Origin: Mycolicibacterium gilvum
GTDB lineage: Bacteria > Actinomycetota > Actinomycetes > Mycobacteriales > Mycobacteriaceae
Direction of reading: 5' to 3'
NCBI RefSeq assembly: GCF_900454025.1
Contig: NZ_UGQM01000001.1
Coordinates: 248,001-312,000 of the forward strand
DNA length: 64,000 bases
The notes under the pieces are model-generated. The model did no database searches and had not been told where the DNA came from. It saw only the letters and a program-made list of their open reading frames with translations. The position numbers and the translations under genes were made by a program. Shown here piece after piece: positions 63,067-64,000 of this stretch (positions are counted from its first letter, which is position 1; the number at the start of each line of letters is the position of its first letter).

Positions 63067-64000
63067 ATGGCGTCAAACTCGCACGTCGTGGTCGTCGGCC
63101 ACGGCATGGTCGGTCACCGTTTCGTCGAAGCGCTTCGCTCCCGGGACACCGAGGGAGGCTGGCGGGTCACCGTGCTCGCCGAGGAACTCGATCCGGCCTA
63201 CGACCGCGTCGGGCTCACCGGCTACACCGACCACTGGGACCGCGCGCGGCTCGCGCTGCCGGGTAACGATTACGCCGGCGACGACCTCGTCGAGGTCCGG
63301 CTCGGGCAGCGGGTAGCGGCACTGGACCCGGCCGCGAAGACGGTGACGACGGCGGACGGCACGCAGATCAACTACGACGCGCTGGTCCTGGCCACCGGCT
63401 CCTACGCGTTCGTGCCGCCGGTGCCGGGGCGCGACCTGCCCGGCTGCCACGTCTACCGCACGCTCGACGACCTCGACGCGATCCGCGCCGATGCGCAGCG
63501 CGCCCGGGAGAGCAGCCGTGCCCCCGTCGGCGTGGTGATCGGCGGCGGACTGCTGGGGCTGGAGGCCGCCAACGCGCTGCGCGGATTCGGCTTGAACGCC
63601 CATGTCGTGGAGCGCTCCGGACGCCTGATGTCCCAGCAACTCGATGAGGCGGGAGGCGCCCTCCTGGGCAGAATGATTAGCGAACTCGGCATCGCCGTGC
63701 ACACCGACGTCGGCACCGAGTCCATCAGACCCGCGCAACGGAACCGGCCGCTGAAGCGGTCGGCCGAGGACAACTCGATGCGCGTGGCGCTGAGCGACGG
63801 CACATTCATCGACGCAGGTGTCGTCGTTTTCGCCGCAGGCGTCCGTCCTCGCGATGAACTGGCCCGCGACGCGGGTCTGGAGGTCGCCGAGCGGGGCGGA
63901 GTCCTCACCGATCTGGGTTGTGTGACAAGCGATCCCGCCATCTACGCAATCGGTGAGGTGGCCGCGATCGAAGGGCGGTGCTACGGCCTGGTCGGACCGG
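63067..64000 (+). CDS. nirB: NirB, nitrite reductase large subunit (3' end beyond window)
   Basis: The N-terminal 311 residues of the assimilatory NADH-dependent nitrite reductase, which reduces nitrite to ammonium in the cytoplasm. ATG at 63067 starts the FAD-binding motif VVVVGHGMVGHRFVEAL. The NAD-binding motif VGVVIGGGLLGLEAANALRG follows near residue 155, and VVFAAGVRPRDELARDAG with AIYAIGEVAAIEGRCYGLVG closes the reductase domain. The [2Fe-2S] and sirohaem domains lie outside the window. It occupies the Rv0252 position next to hsp20; the ~200-base gap contains no certain GlnR or NnaR site. Confidence 0.92.
   Translation, partial: MASNSHVVVVGHGMVGHRFVEALRSRDTEGGWRVTVLAEELDPAYDRVGLTGYTDHWDRARLALPGNDYAGDDLVEVRLGQRVAALDPAAKTVTTADGTQINYDALVLATGSYAFVPPVPGRDLPGCHVYRTLDDLDAIRADAQRARESSRAPVGVVIGGGLLGLEAANALRGFGLNAHVVERSGRLMSQQLDEAGGALLGRMISELGIAVHTDVGTESIRPAQRNRPLKRSAEDNSMRVALSDGTFIDAGVVVFAAGVRPRDELARDAGLEVAERGGVLTDLGCVTSDPAIYAIGEVAAIEGRCYGLVGP

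Overview
The window is high-GC mycobacterial chromosome. The encoded functions are arabinogalactan/LAM and mycolate assembly, FadE/FadD/MmpL/Pap proteins, PE-PPE-domain and LpqI-type proteins. Gene order follows the M. tuberculosis Rv0223c-Rv0252 block almost gene for gene. Several genes of the tubercle bacillus block have no counterpart here (Rv0229c-Rv0235c, Rv0239-Rv0240, Rv0246), and a trehalose polyphleate (TPP) locus is present. Together these point to a Mycolicibacterium-like, probably rapidly growing, environmental species. Assignments rest on reading the translations and on recalled family and synteny knowledge; no database search was run.

Layout. 1-4.6 kb: the end of an arylamine N-acetyltransferase gene, an AraC/DinB regulator with a RibD-like reductase, a FadE5-like acyl-CoA dehydrogenase and a SnoaL-like protein. 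4.7-9.4 kb: aldehyde dehydrogenase (Rv0223c-like), methyltransferase (Rv0224c), glycosyltransferase (Rv0225) and a cytochrome P450. 9.5-10.8 kb: a DUF2236/MpaB-like oxygenase sandwiched between two related tiny membrane proteins. 10.8-19.6 kb: envelope assembly genes, namely an Rv0226c homologue, pgfA (Rv0227c), a TmaT-like acyltransferase (Rv0228), aftD (Rv0236c) and the small Rv0236A. 19.6-25.9 kb: a universal stress protein, lpqI, a TetR regulator (Rv0238), htdX, fabG4 and fadA2. 25.87-27.44 kb: an IS3-type insertion sequence. 27.5-33.4 kb: an LLM oxidoreductase, a probable sRNA region, fadE5, an NAD-binding dehydrogenase, an SDR and TspO. 33.4-52.9 kb: the TPP locus, with a bimodular Pks, PapA3, MmpL10, FadD23, a PE-PPE acyltransferase and a GAP-family protein. 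53-56 kb: flavin reductase (Rv0245), a small protein, an acyl-CoA dehydrogenase and an Lrp regulator. 56-60.5 kb: the succinate dehydrogenase 1 operon, ending in a remarkable cysteine-ladder protein. 60.5-64 kb: a PEP mutase/ICL-family enzyme, a universal stress protein, a membrane protein, Hsp20 and the start of nirB.

How the genes work together. Two themes dominate: building and exporting envelope glycans and lipids (AftD, PgfA, TmaT-like, TPP locus), and fatty-acid turnover feeding respiration (HtdX-FabG4-FadA2-FadE5, SDH1). The fadA2/fabG4 and fadE5 promoters share a TTAC-N6-GTAA palindrome, which suggests common control by a TetR-type repressor.

Most noteworthy: (1) a 147-residue protein at the end of the sdh1 operon, with hexad repeats running in register into 13 cysteines spaced exactly every third residue; (2) a 63-bp palindrome resembling the end of the local IS, inserted in frame inside the Rv0226c homologue; (3) the shared operator; (4) the oxygenase flanked by paralogous mini membrane proteins.
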